Part shown: positions 37,901 through 45,059 of the stretch, one piece after another
Layout: each line of letters opens with the position of its first letter
How positions within the stretch are numbered: position 1 is the first letter of the stretch
NCBI GenBank assembly: GCA_934045905.1
Contig: OW203773.1
Coordinates: forward strand, 14,371,246 to 14,435,245
Source of the DNA: Leuctra nigra
Taxonomy: Eukaryota > Arthropoda > Insecta > Plecoptera > Leuctridae
Direction: 5' to 3'
Length of the DNA: 64,000 bases
Position numbers and translations under genes: made by a program
Notes under the pieces: generated by a model
What the model saw: only the letters and a program-made list of their open reading frames with translations
Databases searched by the model: none
What the model was told of the DNA's origin: nothing

Positions 37901-38320
37901 AATGTAGGAAATGTATTGTGATGATATTATCAATTTTCAAGTTTTAAAATTAGAAAAACCATCAAACTTTGTACCTAAATTAATTCCTTGAAAACTATCC
38001 ATTCCACAAAAAAATTATACCACCCACATCTATGTTTAAATCCTAGATAGGTACTTACTACGCAAAGCCCACGGCGCATTGGAAAGTATTTGTTGCAAGT
38101 AGAATAAACTGTGATTCGTACACAACGTATTAGTAACTTCATCTGAAATTGGCGCGTAGATTTTCAACACCTCATTGGTAACATCTTCTGATAGAATGAC
38201 GTCACTTCGACCCAGAACACCAAACAACAGCTCCTTGTATTGAATATCACTTTCTGACGACTTGCAAATAACAAATGTTCCAGTGAGAGCAACGAATATA
38301 AGATAAAATAACAGATTCAT
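4910..38320 (-). CDS. Nose resistant to fluoxetine protein 6 (NRF-6)-like acyltransferase
   Basis: A multi-pass membrane protein with a secreted NRF domain followed by an acyltransferase-3 domain; the substrate in insects is unknown. Twelve coding exons: 38320-38059, 20233-20040, 19214-19000, 18291-18221, 17093-16900, 10707-10538, 9901-9733, 7312-7233, 6991-6890, 6798-6503, 5773-5631 and 5047-4910. All phases join and the total is 2034 nt (677 aa). The signal peptide is at about residues 1-20. The NRF domain includes LVDLGNYDECVQI, GGQHCLVML and MCVPSSCRPSDV. A membrane helix in exon 4 is followed by CLDGIRSLSICWVVFVH (about 278-294, the conserved acyltransferase-3 His), FCVDTLLLMSGLLVAY, WWANLLYVNNY, YAWTLSVDMQLFLLSP, LGVAWIIFACTKGYGG and the C-terminal AFEKPFLSLEQYL. 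The exon 3 acceptor is placed at 19214 because it keeps phase. Intron 1 (~18 kb) and intron 5 (~6 kb) are filled with transposons. Exon 2 has extra upstream copies of its start (see the tandem array). Confidence 0.93.
5048..6502. other. Introns 11 and 10 of the NRF-like gene, no gene content
   Basis: Apart from exon 11 (5773-5631), this stretch is AT-rich. An inverted copy of the dispersed repeat also found at 2430-2720 covers about 6010-6380, recognised by the mirrored CCTCCTGTG/AAATGATTT blocks. Nothing else was recognised. Confidence 0.5.
7970..8257 (+). pseudogene. Non-LTR retrotransposon C-terminal tail fragment
   Basis: Plus-strand frame with IRERMGIEAPFTESIETKPL, LLWYGHIRRIANKQLP and RRKRGRPRRMWLDGIGEKEK. 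This is the characteristic post-reverse-transcriptase tail of insect endonuclease/RT elements. There is no RT core nearby, so it is a fragment in intron 7 of the NRF-like gene. Its end is duplicated in inverted orientation (8258-8437). Confidence 0.8.
8105..8437. repeat. Near-perfect inverted duplication within the RT tail
   Basis: Sequence from GAAGAAGAAGAAAGAGAGGT near 8113 to GGATGCGGAAAACG near 8256 is followed, after about 35-45 bp, by its reverse complement running to ACCTCTCTTTCTTCTT. Arms are roughly 145 bp with almost no mismatches, which indicates a recent event. An AT microsatellite follows at 8439. Confidence 0.85.
8437..8492. repeat. AT-rich microsatellite
   Basis: Runs of TATAATAT and a final (AT)n directly after the inverted duplication. 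Confidence 0.85.
8686..9295 (+). pseudogene. Jockey/CR1-type retrotransposon 3' end fragment
   Basis: The plus-strand frame 8686-9075 reads QKKVIRIILSLGYSASCRDK, FREVAILPLPCIYILAVCLF, GASNLKHEYCRLNTTSQG and then a stop. This is the end of an ORF2 (connection to the C-terminal domain after the RT thumb). About 200 bp of 3' sequence follows, ending in AATA/ACAATA-rich repeats typical of a non-LTR tail. The element is 5'-truncated. Confidence 0.75.
9296..9732. other. Rest of intron 7, unrecognised
   Basis: Contains short self-similar TAATTAGG blocks between 9500 and 9600. No coding or known repeat was recognised. Confidence 0.4.
9935..10400 (+). repeat. GCGAGCG fold-back family, longer copy
   Basis: It begins with a CGCGAGAGGTTTTGCTGC-like arm and TTGGATACGGTTGAAGACGA. 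The middle has a pair of TATCACTTGGCGC / GTGTCAAGGGATAAC-like inverted blocks. It ends with TACAATCAGACTGATCATG, shared with 44320-44340. It sits in intron 6 of the NRF-like gene. Confidence 0.65.
10755..11303 (-). mobile_element. GAGCGA family element, copy 1
   Basis: On the minus strand it starts at about 11303 with TTGAGCGAGCGAAGCGATCG. It passes an A/T-rich body with a 'GACCATGCAAAATATAAG' block. It ends at about 10755 with GCTCATCAACGCGTTACAC, TGAGCGTTTTCCTAGT. The terminal GCTCA/TGAGC stem about 10 nt before CTAGT resembles a Helitron 3' end, but the other end lacks the usual TC. Confidence 0.65.
11524..11735. mobile_element. MITE pair member A
   Basis: About 210 bp with inverted ends ACACTTAGCCAAAA / TTTTGCCGAGTGT. 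It shares about 90% of its bases with 55460-55671, including AAGATCGCACCATCAGAAGT and AAGCTTTGATTGGTTATGGG. Both members sit in introns of different genes. Confidence 0.75.
12080..13360 (+). mobile_element. Hairpin-ended unit 1
   Basis: The left end is a fold-back (12080-12477): CCCATAAAAAACACTCCGTG and CTTGGCGCATCG mirrored by CGATGCGCCAGG and CGGAGTGTTTTTTATGGGG. The body contains modules such as TGACGTCACTTCCGG-TTTC and AAAATGGCGGC (12921-12950), a TTA-type microsatellite at 13079 and the block TGGGCCATAGCTCGAAATTA. The right end is GTGGAGCGACCGCTCCAC + TAGAT. No ORF. The layout is like non-autonomous Helitron/Helentron (HINE/DINE-1) elements; this class is inferred. Confidence 0.8.
13380..13720 (+). 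repeat. Dispersed repeat, copy 3
   Basis: Same family as 2430-2720, sharing CCGTATGTCTACCAGAAAAA, ACTTGGCTGGCATAAGAT-like and AACATGGGGA blocks. Confidence 0.6.
14337..14858. mobile_element. hAT-like non-autonomous element, inner copy
   Basis: Ends CAGACATAAG... / ...GCCCATGTCTG are bordered by the exact 8-bp duplication ACTACTGT (14329-14336 and 14859-14866). The interior is made of degenerate TATCTTGTATTTTAAATAC repeats. It is a relative of the surrounding element, inserted into it. Confidence 0.88.
14914..16242 (-). mobile_element. Hairpin-ended unit 2 (reversed)
   Basis: It starts with CTAGTGGAGCGGTCGCTCCA at 14914 and ends with the fold-back (about 15850-16242). It contains GAT-type repeats at 15211 and CCGGAAGTGACGTCA modules at 15355 and, as a variant, 15645. 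It is about 1.33 kb and lies within the outer hAT-like element. Its body is the mirror image of unit 1 at 12080-13360. Confidence 0.8.
17588..18205. mobile_element. MITE in intron 4 of the NRF-like gene
   Basis: Terminal inverted repeat TGGGCTTGTTCAC / GTGAACAAGCCCA. A second inner inverted pair is GCCGAGATGGGTAA / TTACCCATCTCGGC. About 620 bp with no coding content. It ends 15 bp from the exon 4 donor. Confidence 0.75.
18400..18970. repeat. Dispersed repeat interrupted by a T-rich insertion
   Basis: The flanks (18400-18475 and about 18905-18970) match 56858-57000, sharing GGAGAGGAAACC and ACCAAGGGGGCCAACG. The insertion (18475-18907) is extremely T-rich on the plus strand and has inverted ends GGTTAACAAC / GTTGTTAACC. 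Confidence 0.65.
19215..19829. other. Intron 2 of the NRF-like gene, left part, unrecognised
   Basis: AT-rich, with a short self-similar TTCAATA/ATATCAATAT stretch around 19680-19775. No repeat family or exon was recognised. Confidence 0.45.
19830..20010 (-). repeat. GCGAGCG fold-back family fragment next to exon 2
   Basis: Reverse-oriented relative of 43893-44050. It shares CCAAGTGATAACCCTAAG, CCAATCGTATCCAAAAAA and AAATCGCTCGCGCTTGCACC. It ends about 30 bp from the exon 2 splice donor (exon end 20040). Confidence 0.7.
20142..20622 (-). repeat. Tandem array of exon 2 acceptor plus exon start (NRF-like gene)
   Basis: Four copies start (plus-strand GTCTTCTATCTGCAC) at 20142, 20266, 20391 and 20516. 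Read on the minus strand, each contains the acceptor CTCTGTCCTCCAG and the first ~90 nt of exon 2 (LDSSSKVPAGIL, LVDLGNYDECVQI). Exon starts are 20233, 20358, 20483 and 20607. The middle two copies have a 1-bp insertion (CGATAG instead of CGTAG) that breaks the frame. The unit is 124 or 125 bp. Only the lowest-coordinate copy continues into the rest of the exon. Confidence 0.93.
20640..23184 (-). pseudogene. Non-LTR retrotransposon, 3' half: endonuclease end and reverse transcriptase
   Basis: The minus-strand frames start in the endonuclease at ILMGDLNLN (about 23170), continue through a linker domain (to 22324) and reach the RT (22136 to about 21400). RT landmarks are FRPINMLGIFDKIIE, AVAVFLDIKRAFETVN, GVPQGSNLGPLLF and YADDMVLS. 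The C-terminal domain lies at 21335-20676. A frameshift near 22320, a stop near 22137 and an ATACCA-type repeat expansion at 21370-21445 break the ORF. The 3' end (AATAAATAAAAT-type) adjoins the NRF exon 2 array near 20630. The 5' half is at 31379-33910. It looks Jockey/CR1-like. Confidence 0.85.
21365..21445. repeat. ATACCA-type microsatellite inside the RT
   Basis: Repeats of ATACCAAT / AATACC interrupt the RT frame just after KTKMMIIG. The RT-like frame resumes after it as SQQIDEINISGINIECVDKF. Confidence 0.8.
24240..26594 (-). mobile_element. Hairpin-ended unit 5 (innermost, reversed)
   Basis: It starts with CTAGTGGAGCGGTCGCTCCA and runs through a body with five CCGGAAGTGACGTCA modules (24694, 24815, 24960, 25115, 25268). 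The fold-back is 25470-26594 with a roughly 700-bp loop. It sits inside the fold-back loop of the middle unit. Confidence 0.8.
27640..28345 (+). repeat. 118-bp tandem array of ETS/CRE/YY1-like modules
   Basis: TGACGTCA occurs at 27704, 27821, 27939, 28057, 28175 and 28293, spacings 117-118 bp. Each unit has TTTAGTTGCAATCGGTACA, CCGTTTTCGATATATGACGT, CACTTCCGG or a close variant, and usually AATGGCGGCC or a close variant, then an AT-rich stretch with AATATAAGTCCTACATAATT. Copies differ by point changes, so the array is not a recent uniform expansion. Confidence 0.9.
30013..31335. mobile_element. TA-flanked element with long inverted repeats, no transposase
   Basis: CAGCCAACGCATAAAGTCCT at the left is mirrored by AGGACTTTATGCGTTGGCTG at the right, and the inverted match continues for about 130 bp (ACCACTCGTACAGCGAAGCT). 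Each side is flanked by TA, as in Tc1/mariner insertions. The interior is AT-rich with no ORF of note. It sits in the terminal region of unit 3. Confidence 0.8.
31379..33910 (-). pseudogene. Non-LTR retrotransposon, 5' half: ORF1 (gag-like) and endonuclease start
   Basis: ORF1 starts at 33910 with an acidic N-terminus and a long charged, coiled-coil-like middle (for example EELKEKLAAERNANLEERRR). An in-frame TAG at 32915-32917 interrupts it. It continues to about 32690 (ISEETSERIGKSRED), is broken by a non-coding insertion (about 32265-32690), and resumes at 32250 with GWQRCRV and CCHC-type knuckles (CYKCSGFGHKSNNC; further Cys/His repeats) before ending at 31804. ORF2 follows (from about 31790) with IIHMNDQSVIKHHAEIVDYI, PSIIGLRETHV and GGVIMYIKKSI, an endonuclease/exonuclease/phosphatase start. 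It is cut at 31379 by unit 3. The rest is at 20640-23184. Confidence 0.85.
32265..32690. mobile_element. Insertion in the retrotransposon ORF1
   Basis: Non-coding stretch separating two parts of one gag-like frame. It is bordered by AATAGGGAAGTCTC on the left and its inverse GAGACTTCCCTATT on the right. Its right part (about 32440-32640) resembles 37837-38035 next to NRF exon 1, sharing TTGTTGCCATGGCAAT and TCAAACTTTGTA. Confidence 0.65.
33933..34218. repeat. Inverted pair at the retrotransposon 5' side
   Basis: CTAAGACAGACACACTCATT near 33938 and its reverse complement ending near 34205 form about 40-bp inverted arms that include GTTCTCGTTTTAT / ATAAAACGAGAAC. It is a small MITE or a 5'-UTR inversion. 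Confidence 0.6.
34214..34369 (-). pseudogene. Possible second gag-like N-terminal fragment
   Basis: The minus-strand frame from ATG at 34369 encodes an acidic stretch (CDEDKGWETESESEIESVGG) resembling the ESESELETDELETD region of the neighbouring ORF1 in composition. Whether it belongs to the same element or to another copy is unclear. Confidence 0.3.
34402..36273 (+). mobile_element. Hairpin-ended unit 6
   Basis: The fold-back is at 34402-34801 (CCCCATAAAAAACACTTCGT / GAAGTGTTTTTTATGGGG). The body has TGACGTCA at 35157, 35423 and 35817, with near matches at about 35280 and 35548. A CTA-type microsatellite lies near 35970. The unit ends with GTGGAGCGACCGCTCCAC, TAG at 36273. AT flanks both sides (GCAT / ATTTT). 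No ORF. Confidence 0.8.
36360..36935 (-). mobile_element. GAGCGA family element, truncated copy
   Basis: Contains the CCAATGACCATGCAAAGTTT, TTGATCGGTCAAACGGTTTT and GTGTGCAAAATTTCAGCTCG blocks of the family and the AGTCGCTCGCTTCGCTGGCT end near 36925. The CTAGT end is missing. Confidence 0.6.
36936..37836. other. Left part of the promoter-proximal intron 1 stretch, unrecognised
   Basis: AT-rich intron sequence. No repeat family or exon with plausible splice borders was recognised. Confidence 0.4.
37837..38035. repeat. Dispersed repeat adjoining NRF exon 1 donor
   Basis: It matches the insertion inside the retrotransposon ORF1 (about 32440-32640). Shared blocks are TTGTTGCCATGGCAATRTAG, AAACYATCAAACTTTGTA and AATTATACCAC-like. 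It ends about 20 bp from the donor of NRF exon 1 (exon end 38059). Confidence 0.6.
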
Positions 38321-38525
38321 GTTAAACGTCTACACTAAATGTGATTGGTAATCTACAATCCTTGCCGAGTTATTTGTTCACCGGTTGAAGTATTTTCAAA
38401 CACTGCTCAAATATTAAATTCGCAGCCTGAAGATTATAAAACATTTGAATATGTTTCATGCATCTGTACACATCCATCGATAAAGTTTTATCTCTCTAAA
38501 TGTGTAAACGCAGGTAGGTATAATT

Positions 38526-40845
38526 ACTAGGAAAACGCTCTGAGTAACGCGTTGATGAGCGAGCACAGAATATGCAACATTCCCAGTCACGATAAACGAC
38601 ACGGCACCAGACGATTTTCTCTTCAACTTTCCATTCTCCATATAAACACTCTGGGATGAATATCAGATCCATTGTGTCGTGACTTTCCTACATACTTTTT
38701 CCAGCTTTTGACAACCCATAAAATGACTCGTAAAATGACAATTAATACTTGACTGATTGGGCTTAACAAGTGTAAAATTTTAGATTATGTTGGTCTTGAT
38801 CACCATGTAAAATTTGAACGTAATCGGAACATTTTGATTGTCGACCAATCAGAAGATAATATCTAGTGGAGCGGTCGCTCCACCCAGCCAAGTCGTACTA
38901 TACACTCACACTCACTCAACATACCGTAAAATCCTAATAAACTGAGGAGCAGACCAAACACTTTTACTGTAAGCAACAACATAGCATTTTCGGCCTACTG
39001 GATCTCAAAATTGGGAAATCTCACATTGTTTCGAAATATCTTAATTTCGAGCTATGGCCCACAACACTACTTGTACCTAATTTTGGAACTATACATTATG
39101 CCGTTTGCGAGCTGGGGGGCCATGAAAACAGTGAAATTACACCACTTTGATCTTTAGATGATGATGATGATGTTGATTCAGAGGGTCAGGAAATACCGAA
39201 ATCACCGCCACAACCTAAACGGCTTAGCCGATCGATCTGAAATTTTTACCACATGTGCACTTTTGGCGTCTGAGGTGCCTTTTTATAAAACTAACCGGTA
39301 GTCGCCATTTTGAAACCGGAAGTGACGTCATATCTCGAAAACGGCTAAACCGATCGGAATGAAACTAGCGCCAAATGATTTAGACGGTCGTCTTTATGGA
39401 ATATCAATAGTTAAAGTAGAGATGTACTATTACCGAAACCGGAAATGACGTCATGAAAATGAAGATCTAGATTTTAATGACCTCTTACTACAATAACTAC
39501 ATATTCAGAAGGCTTATAATGATACATAACATTTATAGAAATAAATTCTAGGTGGCAGTTATTTCAGTCGCCATTTTGAAAACCGGAAGTGATACCATAT
39601 CTCGAAAACGGCTGGACTGATAGGAACGAAGCTTTCGCAATTCTTCATGGAATATCACTTAAAGCATAGGTATATTGAGCACCAAACACAATTTTTCGTA
39701 TTAACCAATTCGGAAATGGCGTATTTTTTAAAAGTATTTAGTCATTGTTGCTCCGATGTGTGTTACAAGTTGTGTAAATAAACTAAAAAAATAAGTGATA
39801 TCCCCATAAAAAAACACTCCGTGTAAAAATACCAGCCAAGTCTCTTCAACTATAAAAAAAATAGAAGAAATCTAAAAATTCAGCACTGAAAAGTAGTGAT
39901 ATCAAAAAATGAGCCAAGTCAAAACTTAATTTTAAAAACAAAAATATACTTGGCGCATAGTTTTTAAGGGCATTATAGGTATATTATATATATTTAGGTA
40001 CATTTGATTTTTGGCATATGCTTCTATACTATTTATATACACGATGCGCCAAGTATATTTTTGTTTTTAAAATTAAGTTTTGACTTGGCTAATTTTTTGA
40101 TATCACTACTTTTCAGTGCTGAATTTTTAGATTTCTTCTATTTTTTTATAGTTGAAGAGACTTGGCTGGTATTTTTACACGGAGTGTTTTTTTATGGGGA
40201 TTATTTATACTTAAACTAATTGGAGGATTCGGCTTTCGTACTGCATCCGATTTGATATGCGCTGTAGTTTTACTGTAAATTGTGGACCGCTTGGCTGCTC
40301 TACAGGCCTTGGAGCAGAAGCTTAAAGAAGGCAGGGATGAAAATGTATTAAATATTTCAAGATTATGGAATAAAATGTCCCTAAAATGACAAAAACTTTT
40401 GAAAATAACTACAGATTAGACTGAAAATTGGCAAAAATACCTTAAATGTTGGCACCAATGACCACGCGCAATTTTATGTTGGTCGGTCAATCGGTTCTAG
40501 TATAAATTACAAAAATCAACGGAAAAATGGTTTCAAATTTGAACCAATGGGAGGATTTAGCTAAAATTTATTATGATTGGGTACAATGTTGGTAGCAGTG
40601 ACTTTGCTCAATTTCAAAATGATTGGACCAACCAATCTAAAGATAAATTTTTTTAAATTTGAACCAATCAGGGGATTTAAAAAAAAATAAGGTCTGCAAA
40701 TCTCATATTTGGTATGGACATGTGTGCAAAATTTCAGCTCGATCGAATAAACGGTGTGACCTGTATACGAGCAGACGACAGACAAAAAAAACAGAGGTCC
40801 GTGCCAAAAGAGCCAAAAGGAGACGCTCGCTTCGCTCGCTCAATT
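38526..40845 (-). mobile_element. GAGCGA family element split by a hairpin-ended unit
   Basis: The CTAG-side part is 38526-38862 (ACTAGGAAAACGCTCTGAGT and CGTTGATGAGCGAGCAC). The remainder is 40201-40845, ending in AGACGCTCGCTTCGCTCGCT. The two parts join logically at AGAAGATAAT / TTATTTATACTTAAAC, as in other copies (GGAGATGTTTATTTAAATTT). Confidence 0.75.
38863..40200 (-). mobile_element. Hairpin-ended unit 7 (reversed)
   Basis: It starts CTAGTGGAGCGGTCGCTCCA. GAT repeats at 39164 come next, then CCGGAAGTGACGTCA modules at 39317 and 39440 (variant). It ends with a fold-back at about 39800-40200 (CCCCATAAAAAAACACTCCG / ...TTTTTATGGGG). It is inserted in a GAGCGA family element upstream of the NRF-like gene. 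Confidence 0.8.
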
Positions 40846-41066
40846 AATTTTACTTTTTGATAAGAATCTTAATAACTAGCTATCAAAGTATCCGGTGATG
40901 CACCAAGTTTCTTTTATAGTGTTATTGCCTATTGACGTAATGCGTTAGACCACCTTCAAGAGATATAATATGTAACGAGAGAGTTCTATCAAAATATGTA
41001 CATCAGAGGTAGAAGGCCGTAAGTCCATTGTCCAGATTTTGCTGTGCTTACTTTCAGAATGATGTA

Positions 41067-41863
41067 ACTAGGAAAACGCTCAGTGTAACGCGTTGATGAG
41101 CGAGCACGGGAACGTGCAAATTCTCGAACCCGAAATGCGTACACAACGCACAGAAAACATATACATCCATATTGAATTGAAATATGATACCAACTTAAAA
41201 ATATATGTTTTTCATTGAAACTTTAAAATAGTATCTAAGCACCTGGTTCATTAAGCAAATCAGAATCAATTCAATTGGCACTGGAAAACATTCATTTCGA
41301 TACTTCATTACGGACAGATATTAAAAATGTCAATACGTTCATACGTTCTTAACTGATTGGGATGAATTTTTGTAAAATAAGAGACAATATTGTTCTTAAT
41401 GATCATGCAAAATATGAGTTTGATCATAATTATCGAAGACCGTTTTCATTTTTCAGTCTATCAGGAGATATTTATTTAAATTTTAACCAATAAATGGATT
41501 TCAAACAAATTACAGTATGCAAACAGAGAAGGTTTGGTTTTACATGTGTGCAAAATTTCAGCTCGATCAAAGAAAAACTCTGACCTGTAGGAGCCAAAAT
41601 ATGAGTTTGATCAGATTTATCGAAGACCATTTTCATTTTTCAACCTATCAGGAGATGTGTATTTAAATTGTAACCAATAAATGGATTTAAAAAAAAATTA
41701 GGATCTGCAAACAAAAAAGGTTGTCTCTACATGTATGCAAAATTTTAGGTCGATCGAAGAAACATTGTGACCTGTGTATCGGCTATTAACAGAAAAAAAA
41801 AAAAAAAAAAAAGGGATCCGTGCCAAAAGAGCCAAAAGGATACTTTCGCTTCGTTCGCTCAAT
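41067..41863 (-). mobile_element. GAGCGA family element
   Basis: From AACTAGGAAAACGCTCAGTG to CTTTCGCTTCGTTCGCTCAA. It contains a partial internal duplication: the block around ATGAGTTTGATC...CAGGAGAT appears twice, at 41415 and 41600. It shares the ACACAACRCACAGAAAACAT block with 10830 and (inverted) 56730. Confidence 0.7.
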
Positions 41864-42908
41864 CAAGCTTTATCATTGGTAATTTGACATATAACAACAA
41901 ATACAGTTATTTTGAAGTTCTTATGAAAACGACGTCAGTTATTTTGACGAAAAATCATTTTTTTTCATATAATTTTTAAATGATCGCGTTATATTTTATA
42001 TTTTATTGCTATATAAAAATTAATTGGAAATTTCCAAGAAAAAGCCAAAGAGCACATTCTACATGTGTTAAACATACACAAATTATGTTATTACATGTCC
42101 ATAAGATTTTTAGGCACTACATTTCCGTAAATTCCTTTTAATTACATAGGATAATTTATTATACAGCATCAAGAGTATTAAAGTCACGGACGCTTCAATT
42201 TTATATTTAATATTATTATATTTAGAGTATGTATTTTGAGCATAATGTCGACCGAAGGAAAAATCGCTGTTTCTAATCCCTAAAAACATAGTTCTTTGTT
42301 TCATGTCTTCTCAGAACATTATCCTAAACTATAATAGATAAGAGTGCCCATTATTTTTGTAAATCTTTTAGTGAATAAACTTCAAAGTAGACTAAAACAC
42401 TAACGTTCTGGGACTTATATCTAGCCTTCAGAAAATTTTATATTGAAAAAGAAATTGACGTAATAAATTGATTTTTTTACTAATAAATTAAATAGAAAAA
42501 TATGGAAGTGTCGTTGATATTAAATTTCGAACAATATGTTTCGCCAAAATAAATCTTCCAAAAAATATTAAATTGACATTTAAAATCTTAGTAACCTCCC
42601 CCCCCCCTCCCCACGTCCTAAGAGTTAATAGCGGCTTAGACATGGTATACAGAACGCCATTGTCAATGGTTCTAAATCAGTTTCGTTGATGAGAAGTCCA
42701 TGACTGCAATCAGCTGTGTTCTATCAAATCACTGATGTCGAGCTCCTCACATCCCCACGACATTGTAAAGGTCTTACCTTCTTAGTGACGTCACTTCACA
42801 TCTTGGAGGAGCTAAACATCGAGTCGACATCGATGTCGACAATTCGATTCAGGACATTTCGATTCCGATGTAAAAAAAATTCCTTGAAATGGTTTTAAGC
42901 CTTATTCC
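41864..42908. other. Intergenic, unrecognised
   Basis: No gene, RNA or repeat family was recognised. There is a short C-run near 42598-42612. Confidence 0.4.
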
Positions 42909-43232
42909 CAGGCGCGTAGGGACTACTTTTGTCATGGGGGGGATTGCAAAACCCGGAAGGGGGGTCTGGGGGGCGAAGCCCCCCAGTTTTAGCCCCGCAG
43001 AGCGTTTTTTAGAACTTAAACCAATTTAAAGTGATTCTGGGGCTCTAAAATGCCCAAACTGAAACAAGAAACCCTCTAATTGTTGCCCCGCAGGGCAATT
43101 TTATTAGAATTTTAACAATTTTTAAGTGATTTTTGAACACTTAACTTAATTTTGTATGGTGAATGGGGGGTCAGTCTGCTCGAGTGGGGGGGGGATAATC
43201 CCCCCCATCCCCCCCCCCTTCCTACGCGCCTG
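42909..43232. mobile_element. hAT-like MITE with G/C-run ends
   Basis: Ends CAGGCGCGTAGG / CCTACGCGCCTG are bordered by an exact 8-bp duplication CTTATTCC (42901-42908 and 43233-43240). It contains GGGGGGCGAAGCCCCCC and long G and C runs. No coding capacity. Confidence 0.9.
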
Positions 43233-43691
43233 CTTATTCCGGCATAACTTTATGTCGGTATAGCATTATAACTACCAATTTCTCCATAACCATGATAATA
43301 TTACAATGTTAACACTTATTATTTTATCATTATAATGGCAATTTTTACAATAAAATTCAATAAGACATGAGGTAAAACATGGTAATAGGTAATATTGATA
43401 TTTAACATTATAGATATAAAGAGTAAATATGAGTCTCTAGTGATCCAAAATATAATTTTTTTTTCTCGTTTTGAGGAAGTGATCAGATGGGCAAGATATA
43501 AGTCTTTTTGGCCCCTCTGCCCTGAAATAACTAAACAAAAAATAAAACTTTGGGGCCACTGCAGACACAGATCTACTCTTTATCTAAAACCTGTGAAAAT
43601 TTGAAGACAATCGGTAAAGTAAAGCCGTTTACAAAAAAGTAGGAGCCGCCTTTTTGTTCTTCATAAAACATGGATTTCATCAAGTATTGTA
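43233..43691. other. Intergenic, unrecognised
   Basis: No feature was recognised. AT-rich with scattered short frames. Confidence 0.4.
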
Positions 43692-43888
43692 GACTAAAGG
43701 CCGATGCACAATTGACGCGGACGGACGACGCGGACGGACGACGGAGACGGATACAATGTTAAAGTCGTCGTCCGTCCGCGTCCGATTGTGAACAGCCAGA
43801 GTGAATATGTCATACCTAAACATCGTATCCGTCTCCGTCGTCCGTCCGCGTCGTCCGTCTGCGTCAATTGTGCATCGGCCTTTAGTCT
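43692..43888. mobile_element. MITE with CGGACGGACGACG arms
   Basis: Outer inverted ends GACTAAAGGCCGATGCACAA / TTGTGCATCGGCCTTTAGTC, with inner (GCGGACGGACGAC)n-type arms mirrored three times. About 197 bp and strongly self-complementary. Confidence 0.85.
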
Positions 43889-43892
43889 TATG

Positions 43893-44400
43893 CTGGTGCA
43901 AGCGCTAGCGATTTTGCCGCGTGTTGCAGGCACTTTTTTGGATACGATTGGAGACAAAATGCGTTGATGAAATGATTTGAAATTTTCATCTGATTAGATA
44001 AAATACAAATTTATGGTTATCACTTGGTACATTTAAAAAAAATTGCTTCGTTAATTGGTAATAATAATAAGTTGATTTTTGATGATTTTTTTTTATTTTC
44101 TTGTCTCAATGGGTGCCGTATTTAATTTAATTTTCAAAATGTGCCAAGTGATAACCCTAAGTTTGTCTTTTATCTAATCATGATTAAAATTTGAGATCAA
44201 TTTGTTCACGGGTTTGGTCTCCAATCGTATTGGAGATTTTAGAGTTTTGAGCTATTTTGTTGAATAACCTGCGCCTAAATTAACAATGCAAGAAACAAAA
44301 ATTAAAAAGTGCTACTAATATACAATCAGACTGATCATGTGAACATCCTATCAAAGTAACACCCACTGAAACATTTTTTTTCTCTCATTTTTTTTTAACC
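43893..44400. mobile_element. GCGAGCG fold-back family, fullest copy
   Basis: It starts TGGTGCAAGCGCTAGCGATT and TTGGATACGATTGGAGACAA. The central inverted pair is GTTATCACTTGGTAC / GTGCCAAGTGATAACC. It ends near TACAATCAGACTGATCATGT. Partial copies are at 3795, 9935 and 19830. Confidence 0.7.
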
Positions 44401-44457
44401 TTCGAGCGCTTGTATAACCGGATGAACCATCACTTTGGAGTATACAGGAGTATTAAG

Positions 44458-44843
44458 AGGCAAACGGAAGCAAGCGGAAATCGCACGGTAGCGTTTTGTG
44501 AAATTTTGTCTTCCCACTAAATAATTGTAAAAAATCAGATAGTAACGACCCATTACAGCCTAATAGACTAAATAATGCCGCACACTGGAGTATTCTATGA
44601 CCTCTGGTGCGTCCTCAAAGTGTTAAATACGATTATTTTTTATTATTTTACTAAAAATATCGTATTTAACACTTTGAGGTCGTACCAGAGGTCATAATGA
44701 ACTCCAGTGTGCGGCATTATTTATTCTATTAGGCTGTAATGGGTCGTTACTATCTGATATTTAAAAATTATTTAGTGGGAAGACAAAATTTCAAAAAAAT
44801 GCTCTGAAGAACCGTGCGATTCCCGCTCGCTTCCGTTTGCCTG
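44458..44843. mobile_element. Fold-back MITE, intact copy
   Basis: Long inverted arms of about 180 bp: AGGCAAACGGAAGC... mirrored by ...CGCTTCCGTTTGCCT, and CGCACACTGGAGT mirrored by ACTCCAGTGTGCGGC. The loop is AT-rich. A second copy at 48650-49790 is interrupted. Confidence 0.85.
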
Positions 44844-44919
44844 ATGGTATAAGTGACAACGGCAAGACTGCGCTTTGATTTTCAGAAAAAGAAATTGCCT
44901 TTTTCAGTCATATTCGCCA

Positions 44920-44960
44920 AATGTGGGATTCGAACCCACGTCCCTGAATTGAAAAATTAA
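44920..44960 (-). other. tRNA-like T-arm relic
   Basis: The minus strand has GTGGGTTCGAATCCCAC, a perfect T-stem/loop (B box). No acceptor stem partner, D arm or anticodon arm can be found upstream. It is more likely a SINE or tRNA remnant than a gene. Confidence 0.35.
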
Positions 44961-45059
44961 AAGACTAGCTACAATTTATGGTTTGAACTGAAGGGTTAAG
45001 AAACAAACACTTTTAGAGAGGTTGCGTAATAGGGTGAACTAGGTAAGCGTATGTAAAAA

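Noticed and set aside
42785..42800. TGACGTCA near 42785 as part of the transposon module
   Set aside because: It lacks the CTTCCGG and ATGGCGGC parts and lies outside any unit; likely chance.
44920..44960. A tRNA gene
   Set aside because: Only the T-arm is present; no D arm, anticodon arm or acceptor stem pairing was found.
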